From contig NZ_NETK01000001.1 in assembly GCF_002343915.1 (NCBI RefSeq), positions 9,572,001 through 9,636,000 of the forward strand: a stretch of 64,000 nt of DNA, read 5' to 3'. The DNA comes from Nannocystis exedens (lineage in GTDB: Bacteria > Myxococcota_A > Polyangia > Nannocystales > Nannocystaceae). The notes under the pieces are model-generated. The model did no database searches. It saw nothing but the letters and a program-made list of their open reading frames with translations, and was not told the origin of the DNA. The translations under genes and the position numbers were made by a program. Shown in pieces: positions 25,119 to 33,354 of the stretch (positions are counted from its first letter, which is position 1; each line of letters opens with the position of its first letter).

Positions 25119-25595
25119 TCAGAGGTCGGCGGCCGTGGGGGCGCCGCAGGCGAGCCACTCGCCGAGCCGGGCCCGCTCCTCGGCCGCGGGCGGGCCGACC
25201 GGCGGCATGGTGGCGTTCTGATCGGCGGCGCGGGCCCAGATCCGTTCGGCCTGGGCGCGAACTTTGATAAGGCTCTCGAAGTCGACGCCGAGCGGGGCGC
25301 CGGCGCGCTCGCCTTCTTTCAGGGCGACGTGGTGGCAGCCGGTGCAGTGGGTCAGCATGAACGGGGCGCCGAAGTTCTCGGCGGTGAGGATGCTGTCCTC
25401 GGGGCAGGGCCGCTCGTCGAGGCTCGGATAGTCGGCGCCGGTCGAGTCGGCGGTGGTGCCGGTGAGGTCGCCGGTGCCGGTCGAGCCGGTGGCGTCGTCG
25501 GTATCGCTGTCCGATGGGACAGGGTCTTCGGTACAGGACGCGAGGGACAGGCAGGCGAGCAGGGCGAGGGCCCGCGGGTCAGGCCGAGAGGGCAT
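25119..25595 (-). CDS. Small c-type cytochrome-like lipoprotein
   Basis: The 158-residue product has a lipoprotein signal ending ALLACLSLASC (about Cys21) and an Asp/Ser/Thr linker. A single heme-binding CTGCHH lies at about residue 85, and a later MPP at about 131 could supply the axial Met. This suits a periplasmic mono-heme electron carrier of the class I type, short and without other domains. It overlaps the DUF1501 gene by 17 bp. A nearby CxxCH protein and the DUF1501 protein in the same run suggest joint redox or assembly work. The start ATG lies within the end of the DUF1501 gene. Two repeat units lie within its signal-peptide and linker codons near 25511. Confidence 0.83.
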   Translation of the reverse strand: MPSRPDPRALALLACLSLASCTEDPVPSDSDTDDATGSTGTGDLTGTTADSTGADYPSLDERPCPEDSILTAENFGAPFMLTHCTGCHHVALKEGERAGAPLGVDFESLIKVRAQAERIWARAADQNATMPPVGPPAAEERARLGEWLACGAPTAADL

Positions 25596-26859
25596 GCAGG
25601 GGCGCTCCGGTGGGGATGTGCGCGGCCGGGTCGACGCCGACGAGCTGGAGGAGGCCGGCGGCCAGGTCGGCGTAGGCGATCGGGCGGCCCTTGGGGTCGA
25701 CGGCGCCGGTGGTGAAGTCGATCGGGGCGGCGTCGAGGGCGTCGGTGGTGGCGCCGACGACCCGGCCGCCGGCCACGCCGGCGCCGAGCACGAGGGCGCT
25801 GGTGATCGGCCAGTGGTCCTTGCCGGCGGCGGCGTTGAGCCGCGGGGTGCGTCCCATCTCGGAGGCGACGACGACGACGGTGTCGTCGAGCAGCTTGGCG
25901 GCGGAGAGCGACTGCATGAGGCCGGCCAGGCTCTGGAACAGCGCCTGGTGCTTGGGCCCCTGGGCGTCGTTGCCGGTGTGGGTGTCCCAGTCGCCGCTCT
26001 CGATCTGCACCGAGTGGCACAGGCCGCGGCTCAGGGCGTCGACGGCGAGTTTGATCTGGGTGTCGAAGGTGCGGGTCAGATCGAGCTTGCTGACCTCGCC
26101 GAGGTCGCGCAAGAGGTCGCCGCGCGGCAGGGAGTCGAGGAAGTCCTGCACGCGCGCGCTGCCCTTCGCGGCCGCGAGCTCGCGCTCGGCCCGCAGCTCG
26201 ACGTGGGCGCGGATCAGGGCCTCCTCGGCGTCGGTCGGGACGAGCGGGAGCAGCGGGGCGCCCATGGCCGGGAAGGTGAGCTGGGGGTCGAGGAGGGTGA
26301 CGATCTGGTTGACGGAACCTGTCCTGGCGGACAGGGCGCCGTAAGGGCCGCTGTAGGCGGTGCGGCCGAGGATCAGGTAGGGCGCGGGGAGGTCGGGGGC
26401 GTGAGCGGCGGCGGCGATGGCGGCGACGTCGGGGGCGGTGTCGTCGAGCACGCCGGTGAGGATCCGGTGCATGCAGTCGGGGTGGGCGACGCTGGCGACC
26501 GAGACGCCGCGGACGATCGCGCAGCGGTCGCCCCAGGCGTCGAAGAAGGCGCCGACGGCCGGCCGCGCCGGGTCGGTGAGGACGTCGAGGCCGTGGAACT
26601 CCTGGACAGCGCCGGCGGGGCCGTCGACGCCGCCGACGCCCGGCTTGGGGTCGATCGCGTAGGTGGTGTCCCAGCCGCCCTGGACGAGCACGAGGACCAG
26701 CCGGCGCGCAGGGCCGGGCTCGGCGGCGGCCAGGCGGCGGCCGCCCGCGAGCGCGCCGGCGGCCGCGACGGCGTAGAGGCCGCGCTTCAGCCAGGTCCGG
26801 CGAGACATGTCGCTCGTGACATGTCCCTCAGGGCATGGATGTTCGAACATGGTGTTCAT
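25579..26859 (-). CDS. Tat-exported DUF1501 protein
   Basis: The 426-residue protein is a DUF1501 member (distant sulfatase/alkaline phosphatase fold). The twin-arginine motif is SRRTWLKRG at about 19-27, followed by a hydrophobic stretch with AAAGALAGG. Family segments include VQGGWDTTYAID, GVSVASVAHPDCMHRILTG, GDWDTHTGND and VVVASEMGRTPRLN. The ATG at 26859 is favoured because TGAGGA, overlapping the upstream stop, lies about 7 nt before it. The first 17 residues are then wholly encoded by a 14-bp repeat array. A start at the ATG at 26808, just before SRR, has no visible ribosome binding site. In other genomes DUF1501 genes follow DUF1549/DUF1592-like genes, as here. Confidence 0.9.
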   Translation of the reverse strand: MNTMFEHPCPEGHVTSDMSRRTWLKRGLYAVAAAGALAGGRRLAAAEPGPARRLVLVLVQGGWDTTYAIDPKPGVGGVDGPAGAVQEFHGLDVLTDPARPAVGAFFDAWGDRCAIVRGVSVASVAHPDCMHRILTGVLDDTAPDVAAIAAAAHAPDLPAPYLILGRTAYSGPYGALSARTGSVNQIVTLLDPQLTFPAMGAPLLPLVPTDAEEALIRAHVELRAERELAAAKGSARVQDFLDSLPRGDLLRDLGEVSKLDLTRTFDTQIKLAVDALSRGLCHSVQIESGDWDTHTGNDAQGPKHQALFQSLAGLMQSLSAAKLLDDTVVVVASEMGRTPRLNAAAGKDHWPITSALVLGAGVAGGRVVGATTDALDAAPIDFTTGAVDPKGRPIAYADLAAGLLQLVGVDPAAHIPTGAPLHALSA

Positions 26860-26865
26860 GACATG
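26792..26865. repeat. Six-unit 14-bp palindromic repeat array over the start of the DUF1501 gene
   Basis: Cores lie at 26792 (CAGG), 26806, 26820, 26834, 26848 and 26862 (all CATG), exactly 14 bp apart. The array covers the codons before the twin-arginine motif and the first bases after the upstream stop codon. It therefore encodes the N-terminal extension MNTMFEHPCPEGHVTSDM. Confidence 0.88.
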
Positions 26866-26869
26866 TTCC

Positions 26870-28594
26870 TCAGTAGAAGGCGATCCGGACGTCCTGCAGG
26901 AGGGCGGTGAGGGTGATCTTCCAGGCCCGCCTGGCGTCGCCGGGGGCGAGGGCGAGGGCGGCCTTGAACAGCTCGAGCGTCTCGCTCACCTCGGGGGCGT
27001 CGTCGGCGAGGTCGCGGCCGAAGAAGCGGCGGTGGAGCAGGGCGATCTGCGGGCGCAGCTTGGCCTGACCGGTGTCGACGGCGGACACGAGGGTGAACAG
27101 GCGGCGCGCGGCCTTGTCGGCGAGGGCGAAGTCGTCCTCGACGACGTCGTTGGCCGCCTGGCGCGCGAGGGCCCGCAGGACCAGGCTGGTGGTGGCGCTG
27201 TAGGTGTAGGAGGCGGTGTTGACGAAGATGGCGTCGAGGCCGCCGGCGAGGACGTGGTAGCCGATCAGGCTGTCGTCCATCAGGTCGAGGACGCCGGCGC
27301 CGAAGTCGGTGAGGTCGCTGCGCCAGCGGAAGCCGGTGAGGTCCTCGACCAGCCGCGCGAGCTGGAACGGGCGGGCCCGCTTGCGCCCGAGCTCGCCGTC
27401 GCCGCGGGCGAAGTCGTCGGCGAGCACGAGGGCCTTGATCATGGCCTTGTAGTCGTCGCTGGCCTGAAGGACAGCTTGCAGCTCGCCGGCGCGATCGAGC
27501 GGGACGGCGGCGAGGTCGGTCTGGTGGAAGTAGGCGTAGGCCCGCCGCGCGGCGCACAGGCTGAAGCGCGGGTCGACGCTGAGCAGGGCGCCGAGGTCGG
27601 CCAGCGAGCCGCCGACGCTGCCGAAGTAGTGCGGGTCGCGGCGCGGGACGCCGAGGACGGTGGTGAAGAAGCCCTCGGCGTAGTGGTCCTGCGGGTAGTC
27701 GACGAGCAGCGGGACGAACTGCGGCTTGTAGCCCCAGAAGAAGGCGGCCAGCGGGTCGAGGGTCTGATGACAGGCGGCGCAGGTGGCGTTCTCCTGCACG
27801 GCGTCGGCGACGGCCTCGGGGTCGGCGAGGTTGACGCTGGGGTCGATCTCGAGGTCGCGGTCGTTGAAGTCGACGCACAGGAAGGCGCGCGCGACGGCGT
27901 TGGCCCGCCCGCGGTTGGCGTTGGTGCGGGTCGAGCCGTGGCGCTGGAACAGCCACGAGTCGGCGAGCACGCCCGCGTTGCGCAGGTCGCTGGGCGGCTC
28001 CTGGACCTGCCAGGGGTCGCCGGCGGGATCGAAGGGGAGGCCCCAGGCGGCGGCCGAGGCGGCGCTGACGAGGGTGTAGTCTGCCGTGACGATCTCGCTG
28101 TAGGGGCGGTCGCCGGTGACGACGTGCTCGATGAGCCGCAGCGGGGCCTCCATGATCGCGCGGTTGGCCGCGACGAGGTCCATGCCGGCGAGGCCGTCCT
28201 TGGCGAGGAAGCCGGCCGGCGGGGCGCCGAAGTCGGCGAGCACGAGCAAGGCGTCGTTGTGGAGGTCGCGCACGGTGGCGCCGAAGTCGGGCGAGTCGAG
28301 GTAAGCGTCGACGAGCTTCGACATGGCCTTCGGGTCAGCCTCGACGGCGGCGTAGTCGGCGTCGCTCGGCCGCACGCCGCGGAGGGCCATGGAGATCCGC
28401 AACAGGCGGTCGCGCGGGTCGAGCAGGATCGGGTCGCCGTCGCCCGGGTCGCCGGTGGTCCCGGCGGTCGGGTCGTCGCTCGCGGTGGCGGTGCCGGTCG
28501 TCGCCGAGGTGCTGCCGTCGCTGTCGCTGCCCGCGGGCAGGTCGCCGCCGCAGGCGCAGAAGAAGAGGAGGGGGAGCGCGAGTGCCCGGGTCAC
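26870..28594 (-). CDS. CxxCH lipoprotein, DUF1549/DUF1588-like
   Basis: The 574-residue product starts at a GTG preceded by GGAGG at 6 nt, which settles the start over the ATG at 28660. The signal peptide ends LPLLFFCAC (lipobox-like), then a Ser/Thr/Asp linker runs to about 60. RDRLLRISMALRGVRPSDADY and a following DSPDFGATVRDLHND match the DUF1549 pattern. A single heme-type CAACH lies at about 300 in a DUF1588-like context, NATCAACHQTLDPLAAFFWG. Later parts have no clear match. It is first in a run of five minus-strand genes ending at 22175. The layout parallels the DUF1592-DUF1552-lipoprotein operon at 13.4-17.5 kb: a heme-site lipoprotein followed by a Tat substrate. Confidence 0.85.
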   Translation of the reverse strand: MTRALALPLLFFCACGGDLPAGSDSDGSTSATTGTATASDDPTAGTTGDPGDGDPILLDPRDRLLRISMALRGVRPSDADYAAVEADPKAMSKLVDAYLDSPDFGATVRDLHNDALLVLADFGAPPAGFLAKDGLAGMDLVAANRAIMEAPLRLIEHVVTGDRPYSEIVTADYTLVSAASAAAWGLPFDPAGDPWQVQEPPSDLRNAGVLADSWLFQRHGSTRTNANRGRANAVARAFLCVDFNDRDLEIDPSVNLADPEAVADAVQENATCAACHQTLDPLAAFFWGYKPQFVPLLVDYPQDHYAEGFFTTVLGVPRRDPHYFGSVGGSLADLGALLSVDPRFSLCAARRAYAYFHQTDLAAVPLDRAGELQAVLQASDDYKAMIKALVLADDFARGDGELGRKRARPFQLARLVEDLTGFRWRSDLTDFGAGVLDLMDDSLIGYHVLAGGLDAIFVNTASYTYSATTSLVLRALARQAANDVVEDDFALADKAARRLFTLVSAVDTGQAKLRPQIALLHRRFFGRDLADDAPEVSETLELFKAALALAPGDARRAWKITLTALLQDVRIAFY

Positions 28595-28600
28595 GAAGAT

Positions 28601-28605
28601 CCTCC
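28601..28605 (-). promoter_or_regulatory. Strong ribosome binding site before GTG 28594
   Basis: CCTCC on the plus strand reads GGAGG on the coding strand and lies 6 nt before the GTG at 28594. It supports that start over the longer open frame. Confidence 0.7.
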
Positions 28606-28744
28606 GCCGCTCGCGATTCAAGCGCCGTTCCAGGCCGGGCGCGAGGGTCGGCGCTTGCACACGGGCACCCGGGCCGGACGTGGCAAATTGCGACGTGGCG
28701 GGGTGCGACGGCGCGCGCCGATGCGCAGGCGCGAGGGACGGGGC

Positions 28745-30283
28745 TCACTCGCCGTCGAGCAGGCCGCGGAGGTCGGGATCGTCGCGGGCGACGGGACGGA
28801 TCAGCCGGTCGAGGCGCTCGCGTCGCCACCAGTCCGGGTGGCCGAGCGGGGCGAACCAGTAGCGGTAGACGTCGACGCGGACGAAGGTGGGGGCGCCGCC
28901 CGCGAACTGCGGCGGGTCGGCGAACAGGCTGAGGACGGTCGGCTCGCCGGCGAGCAGGCGGTCGAGGAGGCTGAAGAGCCATGTCTCTCGGGCCAGGTAG
29001 CCGTTGCCGGCGAGGTCGAGCGCGGCGAACCACATGAGCCAGTCGAGGCGGCGATGGTCGGGGGAGATCCAGCACGGCCGCCGGTCGACGGAGCCGGGCT
29101 TGCAAGGCAGGTGATATGGCCGCCAGACGGCGGAGTCGTCGGGGACGGCGGCGTCGGTGCCCTCGATCTGCAGCTCCAGGCGGACGGTGCTGATGCTGCC
29201 GAAGGCGCCGTAGGTGTTGACGAGGTGCAGGCGATCGAAGGAGGCGTTCATCTGCTGGCGCCGCCCGGCCAGGTTGGCGACCACGTCGATGCTGAGCCAG
29301 GCGACGACGACGGCGTAACAGGCGGCGGCGACGACGGCGGCGCGGGTGGGACGGGCGCTGCCGTCCCCGGCGCGCGCGCGCAGGCGGGCGGGGACGAGGC
29401 GGCGCAGGAACCGGTCGTCGAGGCAGGCGAGCAGCGGGACGAGGGTGAGCCAGTTGAGGAAGGAGAGGTTGCCGCTGACGATGAGGGTGAGCTGGAAGGC
29501 GATCATGCCGAGCGCGGCGACGATCCGCAGCCTCCGCGGGCCGAACACGAACCACGGGAGGACGAGCTCGGCGAGGTGGTTGAAGACGACGCCGGCGCGC
29601 AGCACCGCGGGCGGCAGGTGGTGGAAATAAAAGCTGACGGGGTTCGGGATCGGCTGGGTCTCGAAGTGGCGCTCGAGACAGGTGAGCTCGGTCCAGCAGG
29701 GATCGCCGCGCAGCTTGATGAGGCCCGCGCCGAGCATGATGCGGAAGGCGAGCCAGCGCAGCAGGACGACGGCGACGTAGGGCGGAGGGCGATCGCCGGC
29801 CAGCGGCCGCAGGCGCGCGAGCGGGCTCAGGACGGCGCACAGCAGCGCCGTCTCGAGCAGCTGAATTTCCCAGCCGAACGCGTACCAGCGGCCGCCGACG
29901 TGGACGATCGAGAGGTAGAGGGCCCAGAGGACGACGAGGAGGATCGCGTTCTCGCAGCCGAGCAGGAGCGCGATCGAGAGGACGAGGCCGAGGACGCTGA
30001 CGGCCCCCAGCGCCGCGTCGGAGGCGCTCCACCAGAAGAGGGTCGGTCGGGCCCAGAAGTCGTCGACCGGCCCCAGCGGGGTGATGCCGTGGGCGCCGAC
30101 GAGGGGCACGAGCTGCGCGACCGCGGTGGCGAACGCGGCGACGAACACGAGGCCGAGGACGCGGAGGACGACGAAGCGGGTGAGGACGTAGTTGCCCCCG
30201 GGGTGCTCGCCGACGAAGATGCGACGGAGCCGCGACAGGACGCGCTGGCCGGGTGTCTGCAGCTCGCGCGGGTCGGGCTCCAT
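28745..30283 (-). CDS. Lipase maturation factor family protein
   Basis: The 512-residue membrane protein has about seven to eight hydrophobic segments and follows the LMF1/DUF1222 family: VGEHPGGNYVLTRFVVLR, GITPLGPVDDF, LLRWLAFRIMLGAGLIKLRGDPCW with CLERHFETQPIPNPVSFYFH, and LNWLTLVPLLACLDD. The C-terminal domain ends with DVYRYWFAPLGHPDWW. In vertebrates LMF1 is an ER protein needed to fold lipoprotein lipase; the bacterial role is unknown but probably acts on exported proteins in the inner membrane. The start ATG at 30283 is chosen because the family motif lies close behind it. One repeat unit lies inside, near 28980. Confidence 0.9.
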   Translation of the reverse strand: MEPDPRELQTPGQRVLSRLRRIFVGEHPGGNYVLTRFVVLRVLGLVFVAAFATAVAQLVPLVGAHGITPLGPVDDFWARPTLFWWSASDAALGAVSVLGLVLSIALLLGCENAILLVVLWALYLSIVHVGGRWYAFGWEIQLLETALLCAVLSPLARLRPLAGDRPPPYVAVVLLRWLAFRIMLGAGLIKLRGDPCWTELTCLERHFETQPIPNPVSFYFHHLPPAVLRAGVVFNHLAELVLPWFVFGPRRLRIVAALGMIAFQLTLIVSGNLSFLNWLTLVPLLACLDDRFLRRLVPARLRARAGDGSARPTRAAVVAAACYAVVVAWLSIDVVANLAGRRQQMNASFDRLHLVNTYGAFGSISTVRLELQIEGTDAAVPDDSAVWRPYHLPCKPGSVDRRPCWISPDHRRLDWLMWFAALDLAGNGYLARETWLFSLLDRLLAGEPTVLSLFADPPQFAGGAPTFVRVDVYRYWFAPLGHPDWWRRERLDRLIRPVARDDPDLRGLLDGE

Positions 30284-30439
30284 CGCCGCGGATGGTAGCG
30301 CGGGTGGCTCGAGCCGGCGCGCACGGGGCTTCGCGCGGCGTCGACGACGACGCGGCGTCGAGCCCTCACGCCCGCTCGCACGCGACGCGGCGCAGGATCC
30401 GCGGCGCACCGCCGTTCGCCGGGCGATCGAGCGGCGAAG

Positions 30440-30466
30440 ACGACATGTCCGAAGAGACATGTTGGT
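30440..30466. repeat. Two-unit palindromic repeat upstream of the SDR gene
   Basis: CATG at 30444 and CATG at 30458 are 14 bp apart. GACATGTCCGAAGAGACATG can fold as a stem with the loop GAAG. It lies between two divergent genes, the lipase maturation factor gene and the SDR gene at 30550. Confidence 0.75.
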
Positions 30467-30549
30467 GCTCGCGCCCGGGCGGTTCCGCGCGTGCAGACCG
30501 ATGGTCAAGCGCCGGCGCTTCGGCGTAGGCTGCCGGCAAGAGGGGACGT

Positions 30550-31296
30550 ATGAGACTGAAGGACAAGATCGCGGTCATCACGGGCGGTAACAGCGGGATC
30601 GGTCTGGCGATCGCCAAGGCGTTCGTCCGCGAGGGGGCGAAGGTGGCGATCGCAGGGCGCAGCGCGTCATCCCTGCACGCGGCCCAGCAGGAGCTCGGCG
30701 CGGACACGCTGACGGTCGAGGCCGACGTCACCCGCGTGGCCGACATCGAGCGGCTGTACGCCGCGGTGAAGGAGAAGTTCGGCCGCGTCGACGTGGTGGT
30801 CGCCAACGCCGGCCGCAGCGTGATGGGCCCGGTCGACGCGGTCGACGAGGCGTCGCTCGACATGCTGCTCGACACCAACATCAAGGGGGTGTTCTTCACG
30901 GTGCAGAAGGCGCTGCCGCTGATGCCCGCCGGCAGCTCGGTGGTCCTGATCTCGTCGGGGCTGCACCAGAAGGCGACGCCGTACATGTCCGTGTACGGGG
31001 CGACCAAGGCCGCGGTGCGGCAGTTCGCCCGCACCTTCGCGGTCGAGCTGGCGCCGCGGAAGATCCGCGTCAACTCGCTCAGCCCCGGCCTCACCGAGAC
31101 GCCGATCCTGATCAACATGGGCCTCGACGAGGCGACGATCGCCCACGTGAAGAGCTCGACCCACGGCGCGTCGCCGCTCGGCCGCAGCGCCACGCCCGAG
31201 GAGATCGCCAGCGCGGCGGTGTTCCTCGCCTCCGACGAGTCGTCGTTCATGACCGCGTCCGACGTCGTGGCCGACGGCGGGTACTCGCTGGTCTAG
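30550..31296 (+). CDS. SDR family oxidoreductase
   Basis: The 248-residue protein is a classical short-chain dehydrogenase. The dinucleotide-binding TGGNSGIG lies at 11-18, the structural NAG at about 91-93, and the active site is a Ser in LISSG (about 137) with Tyr and Lys in YMSVYGATKAAV (about 150-157). SPGLTETPI follows the catalytic helix, and the end GGYSLV is typical. The Arg in IAGRS suggests NADP(H) binding, but this is weak. The start ATG has GAGGGGACGT just upstream. No neighbour points to a substrate. A palindromic repeat unit with CTGTCCTCGGGGACAG begins three bases after the stop. Confidence 0.9.
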   Translation: MRLKDKIAVITGGNSGIGLAIAKAFVREGAKVAIAGRSASSLHAAQQELGADTLTVEADVTRVADIERLYAAVKEKFGRVDVVVANAGRSVMGPVDAVDEASLDMLLDTNIKGVFFTVQKALPLMPAGSSVVLISSGLHQKATPYMSVYGATKAAVRQFARTFAVELAPRKIRVNSLSPGLTETPILINMGLDEATIAHVKSSTHGASPLGRSATPEEIASAAVFLASDESSFMTASDVVADGGYSLV

Positions 31297-31393
31297 CGGG
31301 CTGTCCTCGGGGACAGGTTCAGGCGCGCCGGCGATCCGGCGATCCATGGGAGGTCGCCGGTGCCTGCCGTCCCGCGGGCGCCCGGCCGCGGAA

Positions 31394-32215
31394 TCAACTG
31401 TCCTTGGGGACAGGCCCGCGCAGCTCGAGCACCTGGGCCTCGAGCGCGCGGCCGATCGGGCCGCGCCGGTCGCCGAGCTCGGCGTCGACCAGGCCGCGGC
31501 CGTCGGGCTGCGAGACGTGCCGGGTCCGCAGGCGCACGAACTCGCCCTCGAGCGCGCGGTGGAGGTAGATGGTGAGGTCGGCGTTGATGAAGGTCCAGCG
31601 GGCGAACTCGAGGGCGAAGCCGACGCCGTTGATGGCGTCGGCGGCGACGGCGACCCGCTGGGCCGGGCTCGGCGCCTCGCCGGCGACCAGGTGGCCGCGC
31701 AGGCGCAGCCACCCGTCCCCGCAGCCAGGTTCGATGGGACATGTCCCGAGGCGCAGCTCGATGGCGGTGTGGTAGCCGACCGGGTCGGGGAAGAAGTCGA
31801 AGGTGCGCTCGTCGAGGCCGCGCGGGTCGACGGGGTCGCCTGCGGGCGCGAGCTCGGGCGGGACCGGGACGTCGAGGCGGCGGATGAAGAGGGCGCCGGC
31901 GCGGGCGCACGGGCGGCCGTCGACGGCGAGGGTGCACTGCAGGCCGAGCGCCCGCCGGCCGCTGCGCAGCGGCTCGACGGCGAGGTCGCAGGCGCCGATC
32001 GGGACGGCCCGCAGGAAGTCGGTGGTGACGCAGGCGAGCTGGAATTCACCGAGCTCGGCGGCGTGGCGCTCCATGGCCCGCACCATGAGCGCGGTCGGCG
32101 GTCCGCCGTGCTGGAGCCGCATGTCCCACGGGCCGCGCGTCCAGGGGGTGGCGATGAAGCGGGTGGCGCGGTCGGCGTCGCCGTCCGGGAGGTAGAGCGC
32201 CTCGTCGGGCCGCAT
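31394..32215 (-). CDS. Acyl-CoA thioesterase-like double hotdog protein
   Basis: The 273-residue protein resembles the TesB-like 4HBT_3 group. The first hotdog has WDMRLQHGGPPTALMVRAMER and VTTDFLRAVPIGACDLAVEPLRSGRRA; the second ends WTFINADLTIYLHRALEGEFVRLRTRH and GRALEAQVLELRG. In this family the first domain binds the acyl chain and the second carries the catalytic Asp/Thr or Gln residues. The substrate chain length cannot be told. Its last codons, GPVPKDS, and the stop lie in a repeat unit (ACTGTCCTTGGGGACAGG), and another unit near 31735 encodes RLGTCPIE. The gene faces the SDR gene end-on. Confidence 0.83.
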   Translation of the reverse strand: MRPDEALYLPDGDADRATRFIATPWTRGPWDMRLQHGGPPTALMVRAMERHAAELGEFQLACVTTDFLRAVPIGACDLAVEPLRSGRRALGLQCTLAVDGRPCARAGALFIRRLDVPVPPELAPAGDPVDPRGLDERTFDFFPDPVGYHTAIELRLGTCPIEPGCGDGWLRLRGHLVAGEAPSPAQRVAVAADAINGVGFALEFARWTFINADLTIYLHRALEGEFVRLRTRHVSQPDGRGLVDAELGDRRGPIGRALEAQVLELRGPVPKDS

Positions 32216-32231
32216 GCGCGGCGACGTTAGC

Positions 32232-32612
32232 TCAACCGAGGCCGAGGATCCGCGTGAGGAGGCCGATGAACTGCTCTTCGGTCGCGGTGATCTTGCCGTC
32301 GGCGCGGGCGAGCTCGATGAGGTTGACCAGCACGGCGCTGCGCTGCTTCTCGCTCATCTGCTCCTTCATGAGGTGCGTGTAGGTCTCGGCCTGCGCGAGC
32401 CGCTCCTCGTCGCTGGCGACGCTGTGGACCCACGCGGCGGTGTCGACGATGACGCGGGAGATCTGGTCGCTCGTGGCGTCCGGGACCCAGCCGTGCAGCA
32501 CCCGCGCGATGGTGTCGATCTCCTCGTGGCTCAGCTCGCCGTCGGTGACGTGGCTGAAGGTGAGGTACACGAAGGCGAGGATGTGCAAAGCGGACGGGTT
32601 CTGCGGCTTCAT
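32232..32612 (-). CDS. TerB-like protein
   Basis: The 126-residue all-helical protein resembles the TerB/tellurite-resistance fold: a helix with an acidic turn DGELSHEEIDTIARVL (about 24-39), and a second repeat near the end, ARADGKITATEEQFIGLLTRIL (about 102-123). In TerB two such acidic EF-hand-like turns bind metal. Length and repeat symmetry agree with the family. No other ter genes are nearby, so a role in metal or stress response is inference. It is followed 16 bp later by the thioesterase gene on the same strand. The start ATG is the first Met; I see no strong ribosome binding site. Confidence 0.75.
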   Translation of the reverse strand: MKPQNPSALHILAFVYLTFSHVTDGELSHEEIDTIARVLHGWVPDATSDQISRVIVDTAAWVHSVASDEERLAQAETYTHLMKEQMSEKQRSAVLVNLIELARADGKITATEEQFIGLLTRILGLG

Positions 32613-32690
32613 CGCAGCCGAGAATACCGCAAGCGTGTTCCGGCGATCGGAACGTCGCCGGTCACCCCACAGCGCGAAGTTGCGCGGGCC

Positions 32691-33299
32691 TCAGTGGTGG
32701 TGATGAGCGAACGCGTCGGCGCCCTCGTGCGCGCCCGGGGCGAGCTCCATCGGCCGGTTGTTGCTGCGCGCGAACTGCACCGCCTCGCGCAGGCGCTCGA
32801 ACAGCTGGCGGTGGTTCGGCAGGCCGTAGAGCAGCAGGTTCGGGTGGGTCTGGTCGGTGCCGATGAGGGTGATCTTGGCGTTGTCGAAGATCCGGTCGAG
32901 CAGGCTCTGCTCGTAGCGGACGTCGAGCACGCGCCACAGCTCGAGCGAGTCGAGCCGGCGGCTGACGACGCCCTTCTGGAACTCGACCCGCCGGCGCGAG
33001 ATCTTGTAGCGGGTGGTGATGTGCTGCAGGTACGACCACAGCAGCATCGGCGTGCCGATCAGCGCCAGCAGCCACAGCGGCTTGCCCTGGAGCGCCTCGA
33101 TCTGCAACAGGCCGTAGGCGATGCCGCCGCCGAGGATGCATACGCCGACCCACCACAGATAAGTGCCGATGTTGGCGCTGTGCTTGGCGATACCCTCGAA
33201 GAAGAGCTCGTCGGTGGCCTGCGTCGGCGAGGAGCCGAGCGGCGGCTGCGCTTGCGGAGGCACTCCCGGGGGCGAAAGGCTGGCCTGCGGCTCTTGCAT
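32691..33299 (-). CDS. Membrane protein with bacterial PH (DUF304-type) domain, native His tail
   Basis: The 202-residue protein has a Pro/Gln-rich cytoplasmic start, two membrane segments (about 42-62 and 70-90), then a bPH_2-like domain (about 95-185) with TTRYKISRRRVEFQKGVVSRRLDSLELWRVLDVR. Such domains bind membranes or protein partners. The C-terminus reads ADAFAHHHH, a natural run of four His before the stop. The ATG at 33299 gives MQEPQ; an upstream ATG at 33335 adds 12 Arg-rich residues and is less likely. It is followed by the TerB-like gene on the same strand. Function unknown. Confidence 0.8.
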   Translation of the reverse strand: MQEPQASLSPPGVPPQAQPPLGSSPTQATDELFFEGIAKHSANIGTYLWWVGVCILGGGIAYGLLQIEALQGKPLWLLALIGTPMLLWSYLQHITTRYKISRRRVEFQKGVVSRRLDSLELWRVLDVRYEQSLLDRIFDNAKITLIGTDQTHPNLLLYGLPNHRQLFERLREAVQFARSNNRPMELAPGAHEGADAFAHHHH

Positions 33300-33354
33300 G
33301 CGCCAAGGGTGGCACGACGACCGGGGCCGACGCAATCGCCCGCCCGTCCGCCGC

